NCBI GenBank assembly: GCA_010909165.1
Contig: MU008168.1
Location: 806,001 to 870,000 of the forward strand
Reading direction: 5' to 3'
Source of the DNA: Anthoceros angustus
Lineage: Eukaryota; Streptophyta; Anthocerotopsida; Anthocerotales; Anthocerotaceae
Length of the DNA: 64,000 nt
This document shows, piece after piece, positions 53,570-64,000 of the stretch (the first letter of the stretch is position 1; each line of letters begins with the position of its first letter). The notes below the pieces were generated by a model, which worked only from the letters and a program-made list of their open reading frames with translations, made no database searches and was not told the origin of the DNA. The translations under genes were made by a program, and so were the position numbers.

Positions 53570-55204
53570 TGCTGCAGTTTGATGCCCCTCACGGAGTATC
53601 CTCAATATCTTTGCTTATGAACCGCCACCTCGCCCTCGTTTTTGATCAGCAGCTAGCTTGATTAAGGGGTGGAATTCCATATGTGCGATTTCATGAGCTC
53701 CCCACATCAGACCACGAGGTTCCGTGCAAGCACTTGCACCACCAACTCCTGCACCCAGCCCACAGTTAGTGCGACCACATTGTGGATTTTCACGGCGGCG
53801 GGATCACGAGAACTTGAGCAAGACCCAGGCGACCAAATTTGACACACAACATGTGGACACCCATCCTGATGTTCCTGACCAGCTAGAAGATGAACTGGTG
53901 GCGGTCCTTCTTTGAGATACAACGGTGAGGAGACACTTCCGAACTGCGATCGAGAGCGGAGGTATCCTACTAGGTCTCGTCACCGCGAGCAATTTGGAAC
54001 ACAAGACCATATGAACCAGAGGATTTTCGTCTTCCTCGATCTGCAAGGCTATGTGAAGCCCTCTCTACAAGCACTGCTCATCCAGAGAACCTACTTTGCT
54101 CTGGGAGAAGCTATCCTTTGGTGGGATAAGGCTCATTGGATTCCATCCATTCGGGATGAGTACTTATCTGGACAAGGATCATTCGGCAGCAGGCATTCCG
54201 TACACTCGGCAACAAAAGCGGTGTTCGGCGCGAAACAAACTTTGCTCGGCATGACTCGGAGTATGCTAGCTTGGTGCGGCTTGAGTAAAATGTTAGGCGG
54301 TTGTGACGCCACCTACATACTCAGCAGTTGCTTACCACGCTGTTCTGATTGTACACCTTTCGAGCGGATCTGGAAGCGCCCCGAGCTTGCTCCATCTTAG
54401 TGTGTTGGCTCCCACCGCCTACCTATATCCATGAGGAACAGAGGAAGAAGCTGGAAGATCGAGCTCGACCCCTTATTTTTGTTGGATATGGTGAGGAGAC
54501 GAAGGCCTACAAGTTGTATGACCCCTCCACCAGATCCTCAGTCTTTGCTCGGAGCGTCACTTTCAAGGAGCTCACTCAACCGGCTACGACATCTTCTCCT
54601 GCTTCTGCCCCTGCTCCTCACTTTGATGCTGCGGATTTTGATGCCCCTCCCACAGAGTATCCTCAATATGCTGCTTATGAACCGCCACCTCGCCCTCGTT
54701 TTTGATCAGCGACTAGCTTGATTAAGGGGTGGAATTCCGCATATGTCTCATGAGCTCACATCACGGACCGAGGTTCCGTGCAAGCACTTGCACCACCAAC
54801 TCCTGCACCCTGACCCACAGTTAGTCTTGCCTGTGGATTTTCACAGGCGGCGGGATCACGAGAACTTGCAAGATAGCGAACCGGTGACACACAACATGTG
54901 GACACCCATCTGATGTTCGACCGGCTAGAAGATGAACTGGTGGCGGTCCTTCGAGCACGAGATACAACCGGTGAGACTTCCACGAACTGCGATCGAGCGG
55001 AGGTATCCTACTAGGTCTTCACGCGCGAGGGAACACAAGACCATATGAACCCGGGAGGATTTTCGTCTTCTCGATGCGCAAGGCTATGTGAAGCCCTCTC
55101 TACAAGCAAACCTTTGCTCATCCGGTGAGAACCTACTTTATCTGGAGAAGCTATCACTTTGGTGGGATAAGGCTCATTGGATTCCATCCATTCAGGATGA
55201 GTAC
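53091..55204 (+). repeat. Tandem duplication of about 1.05 kb inside Copia-A integrase/linker
   Basis: 53091-54156 and 54157-55204 are two copies of the same segment; both breakpoints lie at GATGAGTAC (53091, 54157, 55196). The second copy shows many changes at CAG/CTG sites (CTCAGCAAC becomes CTCGGCAAC; GCTCAGCATG becomes GCTCGGCATG) and small losses. Copia-A therefore has one and a half integrase domains. Confidence 0.8.
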
Positions 55205-56548
55205 AACTCACTAATGAAGAATGAAACATGGGAGCTTTGCCCTCTACTGCTGGAAGGAGGCCAGTGTGCAAGTGGGTTTTCAAACACAAACTCAACGCCA
55301 AAGGTGAAATATCACGTTATAAATCACGACTTGTTGCTCGTGGGTTTTCTCAAGTAGCAGGTGTTGATTTTAACGTAACTTTTAGCCCGGTTGTGAAGAC
55401 TCAATCTATCCGGATGCTGTTAGCCTTGGCTGCAGCTAGGGATTGGGATCTGGAACAAATGGATGTCTCCATGACTTTCTCTATGGCGAGTTGGAAGACA
55501 TTTATATGGATCGGCCGAGGGCTTCGTGGATCTGAGCACCCAGTTGGGTATGTAAGCTTGAGAAGACCACATGTCTGGGCTCAAGCAGTGCGTGAGTGGT
55601 ACAAATGCATAGACAAGTATCTTCGCTCTATAGGTTTCCTGCAGAACCCAGCAGATGCTAATGTGTACGTCTACGCCAAGGGTGGTTACCTGGTTATTTT
55701 AGCTCTTTACGTAGATGATGCCATCCTGGCGTCAAATAATCGAGAGCTGTTAGATTGGGTTAAGGGCATGCTTCATAAACAGTATGATATGAAAGATATT
55801 GGCCCTCTCACTTTTGTTCTAGGCGTACAGCTTCTTAGGAACAAGGAAACACGTACTTTGGTTCTTCATCAAACCAAGTACATCGAAGAGACAATTCGGC
55901 GTTTTAATCTTCAGGATGCTAAGCCAGTTAGTACTCCTGGGTGTGTTGGTGTTAAGCTTTCTACTCTTCAGTGTCCTCAGGATGATGATGATCGAGAAGC
56001 CATGAGCAGTTCATATCGACATCGTTGCCTCAACTATATCATTCTTGGACACGACGACATCCAAAGATACATGAGTGCAATTTCACAATATCTGGAGAAT
56101 CTTGGCCAAGAACCTTTGGATGGCATTAAGCGGATTTTAAGATATCTAAAGGGACTTCTACTTTTGGACTCGCTTTCAAAGGCAAGACAATGACCTCACC
56201 TTGGCGGGATATGCTGATGCGGATTGGACGGCCGGCCGGATCAAGCGTAAAGCATCTACGCATCACCCCTCCTACTCTGTACAGCAATTGTTAGTGGAGT
56301 TGAAGAAGCGATCCATTTCTCTCTCATCCATCGAGGCCGAATATAAGGCTCTTACAGATTCAGCCAAGGAGGCCGAATGGGAGCGGACTTTCCTTGCTAG
56401 TTTGAACTTTCCACAGGCTATCCCTACAACCATCTTCTGTGACAACATGTCAACTATAGCGTTGGTAGGGAATCCTCGGTTTCACGCGCGCACCAAACAC
56501 ATAGAAATTCACCATCATTTTGTTCGACATTACATGGGAGCAAGGTGA
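55196..56548 (+). CDS. Copia-A reverse transcriptase and RNase H (two frame breaks)
   Basis: Starts DEYNSLMKNETWEL; after a frame change near 55250 it is open at 55228-56193 with VCKWVFKHKLNAKGEISRYK, LVARGFSQVAGVDFNVTFSP, YVDD at 55708-55719 and MKDIGPLTFVLGVQLLRNKE. The 'KTAFLHG' and 'GLKQ' blocks are distorted (MDVSMTFSMASWKTFIW). RNase H follows at 56201-56548: AGYADADWTAGRIKRKAST, SLSSIEAEYKALTDSAKEAE, HARTKHIEIHHHFVR. The stop is 253 bp before the 3' LTR. Confidence 0.85.
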
Positions 56549-56800
56549 TCAAGATCAGTATATATCAACGAGTTGAACACGGTGATATGCTTACAAAGAG
56601 CTTACCGACAAACAAGCATGTTTTCCACATGGAGGCATGGGCACGGTAGAGTATTCTTCCTACTTGAGTTGCGGTGGAGGCGGTGCTCGGCCGGATGAAG
56701 CTTCTTGCACACACATAATCGTTCAACACTAAGCTCGTTTCCTCTTGACCATCTTCGTTTTTAAGTCTCGTCCTTGTGTAACAATTTGTCGTGGTTAAGG

Positions 56801-56958
56801 TGTTAAACTCCATAGTTTATTATAGTAACCATGGTCAGGGTTACTTAACTAGGGTTAAATATATTACTTAGGGTTTAGTATTTAAGACCAACTCTTTGTA
56901 ATCATTAATATCATTATTCATTATTCAAGTTTGTTGTTCTCTCTAAGCAATATTGTCA
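56801..56958 (+). repeat. Copia-A shared LTR (3' LTR of A, 5' LTR of A')
   Basis: 158 bp, TGTTAAACTCC...ATTGTCA. On its left is the end of Copia-A; on its right are the primer-binding site TGGTATCAGAGC (56959-56970) and a second leader. Confidence 0.9.
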
Positions 56959-57960
56959 TGGTATCAGAGCACGGTATCATCTATCTTCCGCTGCACTGCT
57001 AAGAGAGACATGCAGACATTTCCTACGGTGGAAAATGCCTCGCCGCAATAGGAACCGTGTGCCTGCAAACAAGAGTTTCTTTAATTTCATCACTGATAGA
57101 TATATCAGAGAGAGGGATCGTCTAGGGCGCACAGGCCAACTATCACGATCATCTTCATTAAACAGAACTCCTGCTCAGCCACAGGTTCCGCGGCGCAATC
57201 GGCCTTCTACATCTCCACATTACCCTGCCATACTGAACAGGTTTAGGGTATCACAGGATAGAAGGAATTCACAAATAACATAGGGCTGTGAGCAACCTTG
57301 CAGCCAAGGCAATCAAGCACAGGAAGCCTCGCGGCGATTTTTGCTTAGTGAGGTTTATGATGAACCCGTTGTTACCTTAGGAGACTTGCAAGTGATGCTG
57401 TTTCGACACACAACTCGCAATCAGGCACTTACGGGACAAATTTTTACGAAATCAACGCATTAATCAAGAATCCCTTTCGGCAAGGCAATTCAATGACCGA
57501 ATTGATGGCCCATAGTTGATGGGCATCGCCACACGATCTTGTGAATTTAGCGGGCATTGCCCGGCCTCCCTACCTAGCAAATTTGACAAATTTGCAAAAA
57601 GGGACGGGAGATTCGAAGAGTCGTGAGCTAGAAACCGAAAGGACGGCAATTAAGTTGAAGCGGCACGGCAACATCGTGCAGATCAGGTCAGCACGAGGGT
57701 TTAATTAATTAATTAATTAATTGATTGATTTTTAACCCATGAGCAAAGCCGAAAGCTCAACCGGCACATGCCGTATCGCTTCTCAACCGTCAACCATTGG
57801 CCACCCTTTCACCTTCCTGTGACCGTCAGGCGAACAGGATTCTGCTCCAACTTGCTTGAGGCAGGATTCGATCTGTGCACCCAGGAATATGAGAATTTCA
57901 GACTGGAGAAGATCCGGACAGGGTCTGATTTGTGCACCAGGCCAGGCTTTGATCTTTGCA
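56959..57960 (+). mobile_element. Copia-A' leader (second copy), first part
   Basis: Repeats 42933-43910. It contains an open 82-residue frame, 57035-57283 (MPRRNRNRVPANKSFFNFIT; SLNRTPAQPQVPRRNRPSTS), a basic protein with no known domain, better preserved than at 43010. Sequence similarity to the first leader stops at GATCTTTGCACTA (57949-57961). Confidence 0.7.
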
Positions 57961-58005
57961 CTATTCATTATTCAAGTTTGTTGTTCTCTGTAAACAATAT
58001 TGTCA
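57961..58005 (+). repeat. Copia-A LTR tail (truncated)
   Basis: ATTCATTATTCAAGTTTG... through ATTGTCA is the last 45 bases of the Copia-A LTR. It marks the right end of the Copia-A array within Copia-C. Confidence 0.75.
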
Positions 58006-58546
58006 TTTAACTTGACGAGCAGTCGATTGAGCTTCCAGGTCTTATTGGCAATTAGTGAGTCATATTGATTTTAGGAGCGAGATACTTTCCCACTCGACTA
58101 AGGGCTTCTTCTATGCTTGCAGGAACATCCTGCATCTCAATTGCGAAAAGGGCTTGATGCAGGGCGAGCTGGGTTGGATCTGCATTGTCAAGGGCTTGTA
58201 CATGAACTGGTACCTCTTCGGGTGGAATGGCTGCTTGACGAGAAAAAGAGTCTATGGGGACAAAGGGTGGATTCCTCCATTGATGGCTAGCTGGCCTGTG
58301 GCGAGTAGATCGCCTGAGAGGTGGTGGTTCAGGTTCAGGGATATTTACCTCATGGTCCTGCTGGTTTTGAATAGGAGGGTGTTCCACATGGTCGTCTGGT
58401 GTGTGGCGTGACTTTTGCTGATGGCCAGCCGGGCGCGCACAATCCCGTGTCGTTGTAGGAAGAAGTCCGTTCCCAAGGGAATGATAGGCGTTTACGCGTT
58501 TGGTGATTCTTACCGTCCTTAGCGCTCGTTCGGTCTCAACACACAC
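58006..58546 (-). pseudogene. Copia-C integrase-RT linker fragment (right part)
   Basis: Open minus frame 58546-58052 with the proline-rich linker PPLRRSTRHRPASHQ, then PASIEEALSRVGKYL. Between 58075 and 58010 the minus strand reads YDSLIANKTWKLNRLLVKL, the first RT block. Its continuation (the CKWTF block) is at 42771-42700, so the two fragments were one element before Copia-A inserted. Confidence 0.7.
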
Positions 58547-58560
58547 ATACTCCTAACTTC

Positions 58561-59684
58561 TCCGCGTTCACTCTGGGCCGGTATGGCCAAGCGTTTGAGA
58601 CCCGTTCGCGTCCGTATCGTTCCGTACATCCCTCACGCATCGATCCTTTCCTCTCTCCTCCCTCACGCTACTCTTGATCTTAGAAAAAAGCGATTCTGAT
58701 CCATCCGGACCTCCTCGTTCGCGGGCCTCTCCGCTCTACCCCTCCAGTTCCTCCGGCTCACGCGTTCGATCCGTTCGGTGTGCCGGACCGCGGCTCCGCG
58801 CGGGTCACCGATCACCCTTCCTGCACACACCCAGCGTTAAGTCCGTCACGGGACCTTGATCAATCTCCCGGTAGGCGTGCACCTGACTCGGGACTCACGT
58901 TAGCAAGAAGACTCACAAGGTGCGCAGAGCGGCATCAACACCAAGAAAGATGCTTTACTAGGCGGCCTCGGCCCTCTTATCTGCGCCCAAGGTGGCGTCT
59001 TTATTACACCCCTATTACGGTGATAGCCACGGTATACCTAATCGGCCTACCCTATTTTCCCCCTATCTCCTTCATTGTGTGGGAAGGTCTGAGGCCCGCC
59101 TCGGAATGGGTGGTCAATCCCCGTCACGGCGGTTGTGGTGCAATCGGATGATCCGTGGCGGGCCTCCTCTCTCCGGAATCACAGCCGGGTTGGGCTCTGG
59201 CGGTCGACCGCGCCACGGCGTCATCCTCCCAGGCCTCCACAGGTCGCCCGGTGTGGGGCCACGGCTATCTGCTCCCCTAAGCGTAAGTCGAAGGGGCTCC
59301 TCCTTCTTGCGGCCGGTCCTCGAGGTCTGTCTCGACTCACGAACTTGAGTCGGCTTCACAGGTCGGCCGGCTAGGTCGACCTTGTCTCGGGTCCGGACCT
59401 CGGGGTCCGGTTATTACAGGTCCGGACTTGGTCGGACTTATTCCAGTCCGGACTTGAGTCCGCCTCCTGAGGTCGGACAAAGTCGGACTCCGCCCACCGG
59501 GTTTCCTCCCTCACGGGACTCCTCAGTGGCTCTCCCTCGAAGTCCTTCCCATTCCCGATCCGGTGACTCCGTTGGCCCCTCCTTCCATGGTGAGGTGCGG
59601 GGCTTACCTCGATCGCATCCGCTCCCTGTTCTGCTCCTCGGTTGCTCCTCTCCGCGCTCCGTCATCTCAAGCAGGGGCCACTAG
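58561..59684. other. GC-rich interval with repeated GTCCGGACTT motif
   Basis: No recognised gene or transposon. Around 59385-59490 GGTCCGGACCT, GGTCCGGACTTGG and CAGTCCGGACTTGAGTCCG recur, giving short inverted and direct repeats. It interrupts the Copia-A' leader, which resumes at 59685 (CACTAGGGTTATTTTGCACA). Confidence 0.5.
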
Positions 59685-60271
59685 GGTTATTTTGCACACT
59701 TAGGAGGGATTGTATGTGATTAAGCCAGATCCGCCAATTTGCAAAAGGACCAGCTTTTTCATTACATTCCACACACACCAGTGGCCGGGCATCTAGATCG
59801 ATCAGCCCTCACGGGCCTCACGGCACGAGCCAGGCGCACGCCCTCACGGCCTCACGGTAGGATCACGGCGCGCCCCACGGCCTCACGGGCCTCAGCAGAT
59901 CAGCCCGCACGCGCCCACGGCCTCACCAGATCACCGCAGACGCCTCACGCCTCACCTGCAGCAGATTGCCGCGCCACGCCCCTCACGGCCTCACGGCGCA
60001 ACGACGCCCTCACGGGCCTCACGGTGACTGCACTGGTTTCCGACGGTGAGAAAGGGCGCAGGGATCGTATTCCTCGGCACCACTCGCACGGCCAGGATGC
60101 CCGCATAGCCCGGGATCAGTCGCATGGAGTGGAGGATCAACCCTTGGATCTGCCCGTGCCCATATCCACTTCTGCCTCGTGCAACCTGCAACACATCATG
60201 GCCGGAAATTGGCAGGATGAGGACATTAGCGCTGCCTCCCGAATTTCAGGAGGCCATGCTACGGGATGCGG
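59685..60271 (+). mobile_element. Copia-A' leader, second part, with minisatellite
   Basis: Matches 43905-44572, including the CACGGCCTCACGG minisatellite (59800-60030) and the GGAATTTGGCAGGATGAGGA-type end, then runs into the Copia-B' LTR at the same base as in the first copy. Confidence 0.7.
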
Positions 60272-63200
60272 TGTAGAAAACCTAGCTAGCGAATCATACT
60301 TCTACACTAGGTTAAGAGTTAGTTCTACATTTTAGTTACAACTTCGCTTATGACGGTTTAATAACCTGTATTCCTTGGACATATAGCCAAGGCTATTTTC
60401 CCTTTCACACTCTTCATTTCATGCTTCCTTGCTCTGCCTCTTTGCATCGCCCTGCTAAATCACACATGATGCACCTTCACACTTGCTACTGTTTGATCCG
60501 GTCATCATCTCATGGTATTAGAGCCTACTTCAGCGAGTGTGCTAGCGGTGGATCACCCTGGCACCTAATCTTCAAGATGCCTAGGCAGACTGATCAATTT
60601 CGTGCCGATCAGCGGAAGCAGGGGACTCATCTCCCTTGCTTGTCACGATTGTGATCAAAAGCGACGCCCCACAACCAGATGTCCCGCACCGGCACGAAGG
60701 GACGAGGGCCACCGGAGGAGCACCTACCGATCTGCTACACCCTTGCACTTTCGGTTGCGCGATCATATTCACACGAAATCAACTCGACTGCGAAGTTGCC
60801 AAGGGCGTCTTCAATCGCGCCCAAGGACACACCCGTCATGAGGGAGCAACGAAACCGCCATCTTCCGTGAACTCAGCAATCGGAGGCGTCAAGAGATCTT
60901 CTTATTAGGAGAATCTGCGAGGGTATTCGTCTTCTGCACTCCTTCTGTGATAATTTCCTCGTCAATGACCTTCCTCGTTCTGGTTTATCTGATGTCAACC
61001 TGCCCCATGCCATGCTTTAGCTTGCCTTTTTCCTATGCAAGCTCAGAACCAGGAAGGAAATGATGAGCCTCTTGACATTGCCTTCTTGTTTGCTGATGCC
61101 TTTACCTTCCCCTCTTGGGATTTCTCTCCTTCCAATTTGCTAGAGAGAGCTAGGCAAATACAATTTCAAACTGTTTTTCAGTCCATCCTCAACCCACCTG
61201 TCATGGCAGCTCAGCACTCTGCTGCAGCAGCCCTAGTTCCTCTGAAAATAGAGTTCAGAGACAAGGATAGATTTAATGGCACAGACTACCAGATTTGGGC
61301 TTTAAGACTTACCCAAATTTTTTAGGAGAATGAGCTTTTTTCCATCGTGGATGGGATGGTTAAAAGGTAACATTCGTGCTAGAGCGGTGATGATATCCTA
61401 GCCCGGCGGAAGGATAGAAGAGCTCGTTCAATTCTCATTGCTTCTCTAGACAAGACCATATGTTACCCCACTATAGGAGCCAAAGCGCCAATGACGTGTG
61501 GAAGGTATTTGATCTATCTATCGGATAAGAGCTCGGCATCCCTTGTTCATGCGATAGTTTCTTCAATTTGAGGATGAAGGAAAATGAGCACATTGAGGCT
61601 TACATTAACAAGTATAGAGCCCATAGGGCGAACCTTGCTTGTGGGGACCACTCATCGAGGTTCAAGCGAGCCGTCAGGTCTCCTTGCCTCATTACATGGG
61701 CCTACGGTTTGTTAGTAGCTTAACTCCACAATACATACATGCAGCTATGCTGCAGTGCAGCAGCCAGTTTCTGCGATCACTCTCGAAGAGATTATTGGAG
61801 CACTTCTTGGAAAGATCTGCATGTCACAAACCACGAGCTTCAAGCTCTAGTGGAGGAGCAAGGTCCTTTACTCTTCAAGAGGACATTGGCTTGGGCAGAG
61901 GCCGTGGCGGGCGAGGTTCTCCACACAACCAGCGTTTCAACAACATCAGGAATACCAAGAAGACTTTGTGTGTAATTGGTGTAAGATTCCCGGCCATTAT
62001 GAACGCGATCGTAATAGAAGAAACAAGGAGAGCCACGACGAGACACCGCATCACACGAGAGCAACCTCACAAAGGAGCAAGGCTGACCAACAATCTTGGC
62101 GGTTGTTTAAGTACCACCGTCAACCTCTTGGTTTTAGACTCGTGCAACCAACATATTTGCTTTGATAAGTCACTTTTTCCACTTTGTACCAGCGATAGCG
62201 TGCTTGTACTTCTGGGTGATGATAGTGGACTCTCTATCAAAGGGACTGGTTCTGTGACTGTACTTCTGCCAAGTTCTACTCACCTCATTTTGAGTGATGT
62301 CCTTTACGTACCTTCAATGACGAAGAATCTCATGTCAGTCATGAAGCTTGCACAGGACCACAACCTCAGTGTCTTTTGATCATCGGTGTACCATAACAAA
62401 GTCGTTAATATTTAGTGGAACCTCGCTCTGATCTCTATTTGTTAGACGTCTCTCTGCGATCATCGAGTAGTACCTATGCTCATGTTGCAAGCACACCATC
62501 TACTCACATATGGCATTGTTGCTTAGGCCATGTGAATTTTCGTCTTGCCACCCTTGTCAAAGGAGAGCGTATAGGGAACCCTCGATTTTACTTTTGACTC
62601 GATGTCTTTGTGAGGCCCCGCCACTAGTAAAGCTCATAGTCTGCCCTACAAGGACACAGATCTTAGTCGAGCTGATGGTCTACTTCACACAGTACACAAC
62701 GACATTTGTGGCCCTATGTCAACTAGTTCATTTGGAGGCGGTAATTATTTCATCACTTTCATTGATGAGTGGAGCAGATATTGTATTATCTACATTCTCA
62801 TACAAGAGTGAGGTAATCGAACGCTTCAAGTCATATGATTTGCTCGGCGGACATCTTGCAGTGCACAATTTTGAGGACGATAATGGTGGTGAGTACACGA
62901 TGCGCATTCAACTCCTTTTGCAGAAAGAGGAATGCATCAACTCACAGTCCCATATACACCTCGCGTAATGCATTTTACGAAAGAAAGAATAGAACCTTGC
63001 AAGAGGCTTCTTTAGCATCACTTACCTTCCGGACTCAATGGTTATAATGAGGCCTTGATGGCAGTTAATTATGTCGAGAATCGCCTTCCAACGAAGAATC
63101 TTGGGAAGGCGACCGCTTTGACTGGACAAGAACCTGGTACAACATCTACGAATTTTTGGCTCACTGCCTATGTTTTGGTACAACGTACCAAGTTGGACCC

Positions 63201-64000
63201 GCGAGCATCTCGACATGTTTTTGTTGGCTACTTTGATGAGGTGAAAGGGTATAAGCTTTTTGATCCTACTTCTCGCCAACTCACTCTTGCTCGAAGTGTT
63301 ATCTTCAATGAAGCTGCTCTTCTTCGCCGACATCTGGCCACTCTTCAGCCTCAAGCAGACCCACAACCACCTTCCATTCACGGCATTGAAGATTCTGATT
63401 CTACCTTACCTGATGAGGTCAGTTTCTATGAAGATAACGACCCTCCTTCTTGGATTACGGACCACCGGTAACACTCAACGTCAGCTCTCTCAACACGAAT
63501 CTCCTTCAACTACAGGCCATATGATGATGATTGGTGATTCGGTATTTCAAATCTTAATGAGCCTGACCCAGCTGATGCACCTATAGAGTCAGACATCTAC
63601 GAACTGTGACGATGCGTCATTGCCGACATCACGCTTTGATCGCATCTAATCCTGAAGAAGAAGTCACCCTTAGACGTTCCTCCCGTATTAGAAGACCCAT
63701 GCATGAGTGGAATGAACCTCCTTTTCAAGCTGGTCTAGTCAATACAGATCCCCATTTAGCCACTGCTCTTAGCGTTTCTTCCTCATTAGGAGAACCGGCC
63801 ACATATAAGGAAGCTATTGAAGGTCCAGAGTCTGTTTTTTGGAAAGCAGCCATAGACTTTGAATACCAATCACTCATAAAGAATCACACATGGGAATTAG
63901 TTGACCTTCCTAAGGGTAGGAAACCCGTCGAATGTAAGTGGGTCTTTAAGAAAAAACTCAATACTGATGGTACTGTTGGAAGATATAAAGCTCGCCTTGT
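60272..64000 (+). mobile_element. Copia-B' (second copy, continues beyond the window)
   Basis: LTR 60272-60512, then a primer-site-like TGGTATTAGAGC (60513-60524). The gag start is open (61035-61325: IEFRDKDRFNGTDYQIWALR), but gag, protease and integrase from 61330 to 63160 are riddled with small lesions: the knuckle reads CNWCKIPGHYERDRNRR, and the protease DSGAT is lost. 63180-63470 and 63670-64000 are clean again (integrase tail and first RT block, NHTWELVDLPKGRKPVECKW). Where B' is broken B is usually intact, and the reverse, so neither is simply the parent. Confidence 0.85.

Larger units (their letters stand above)
42772..56958 (+). mobile_element. Copia-A: LTR retrotransposon with Copia-B nested in it
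   Basis: The 5' LTR is 42772-42932 (TGTTAAACTCC...ATTGTCA) followed by the TGGTATCAGAGC primer site. The leader runs to 44572, where Copia-B is inserted (44573 to about 50902). The element resumes with gag near 50987, then protease region, integrase and RT/RNase H to 56548, and a 3' LTR at 56801-56958. The 3' LTR is followed not by flanking DNA but by another primer site and a second leader copy (A'). This indicates a tandem array sharing an LTR. Confidence 0.8.

Noticed and set aside
42767-58010. Target-site duplication for the Copia-A array (TTTGC versus TTTAA)
   Set aside because: Only three of five bases agree; could be sequence error but is not evidence.
1-64000. CRISPR arrays, rRNA or tRNA genes, bacterial operons
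   Set aside because: The genes are spliced and eukaryotic; the only tRNA-related text is the retrotransposon primer-binding sites; tandem repeats have no spacer-repeat structure.

Overview
The window is nuclear DNA of a streptophyte, most likely a land plant. Evidence: intron-rich genes with GT-AG borders, a chloroplast outer-envelope OEP16 protein, two genes with plastid-transit-like N-termini, and CACTA-like and Ty1/copia elements primed by initiator-Met tRNA. I cannot name the species.

Bases 1-9477 are a compact gene island on which all reading frames are clean. It holds a plastid-targeted YqgF/RuvX-family nuclease (minus strand, 3' end outside the window), diverging from a P-loop PRK/uridine-kinase-like gene, then an OEP16 pore protein and a 12-exon MINDY-type deubiquitinase ending in a CaaX box. 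Downstream, 10.3-12.2 kb holds a partial 11S-globulin-like cupin and scrambled fragments copied from the MINDY gene.

From about 12.5 kb to the end the window is almost entirely nested repeats. (i) At least three decayed copies of an unclassified family, here called X, lie at 12.5-18.9, 19.7-22.9 and 24.9-42.0 kb; the third is interrupted by two younger elements. (ii) Copia-1 (25801-32899, minus) has 234-bp LTRs that differ at one base and an ATACT target-site duplication. (iii) A CACTA-like non-autonomous element (38784-41461) has 29-bp terminal inverted repeats; its removal reopens a family X reading frame. (iv) An old Copia-C (minus) is split by a 15-kb tandem array of Copia-A, which itself carries a nested Copia-B. 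Parts of the A+B structure recur as A'/B' to the window end.

The most interesting signals are: an antisense gene-like ORF between pol and the 3' LTR in two different Copia elements; an extra ORF between the primer-binding site and gag in Copia-1; GC-rich nested palindromes centred on GGCATGCC inside family X; a 113-nt foldback at 25404-25516; and a striking concentration of differences between repeat copies at CAG/CTG trinucleotides. That last pattern looks like base-calling error at CHG-methylated cytosines. If so, many 'broken' transposon frames here are technical, not biological.
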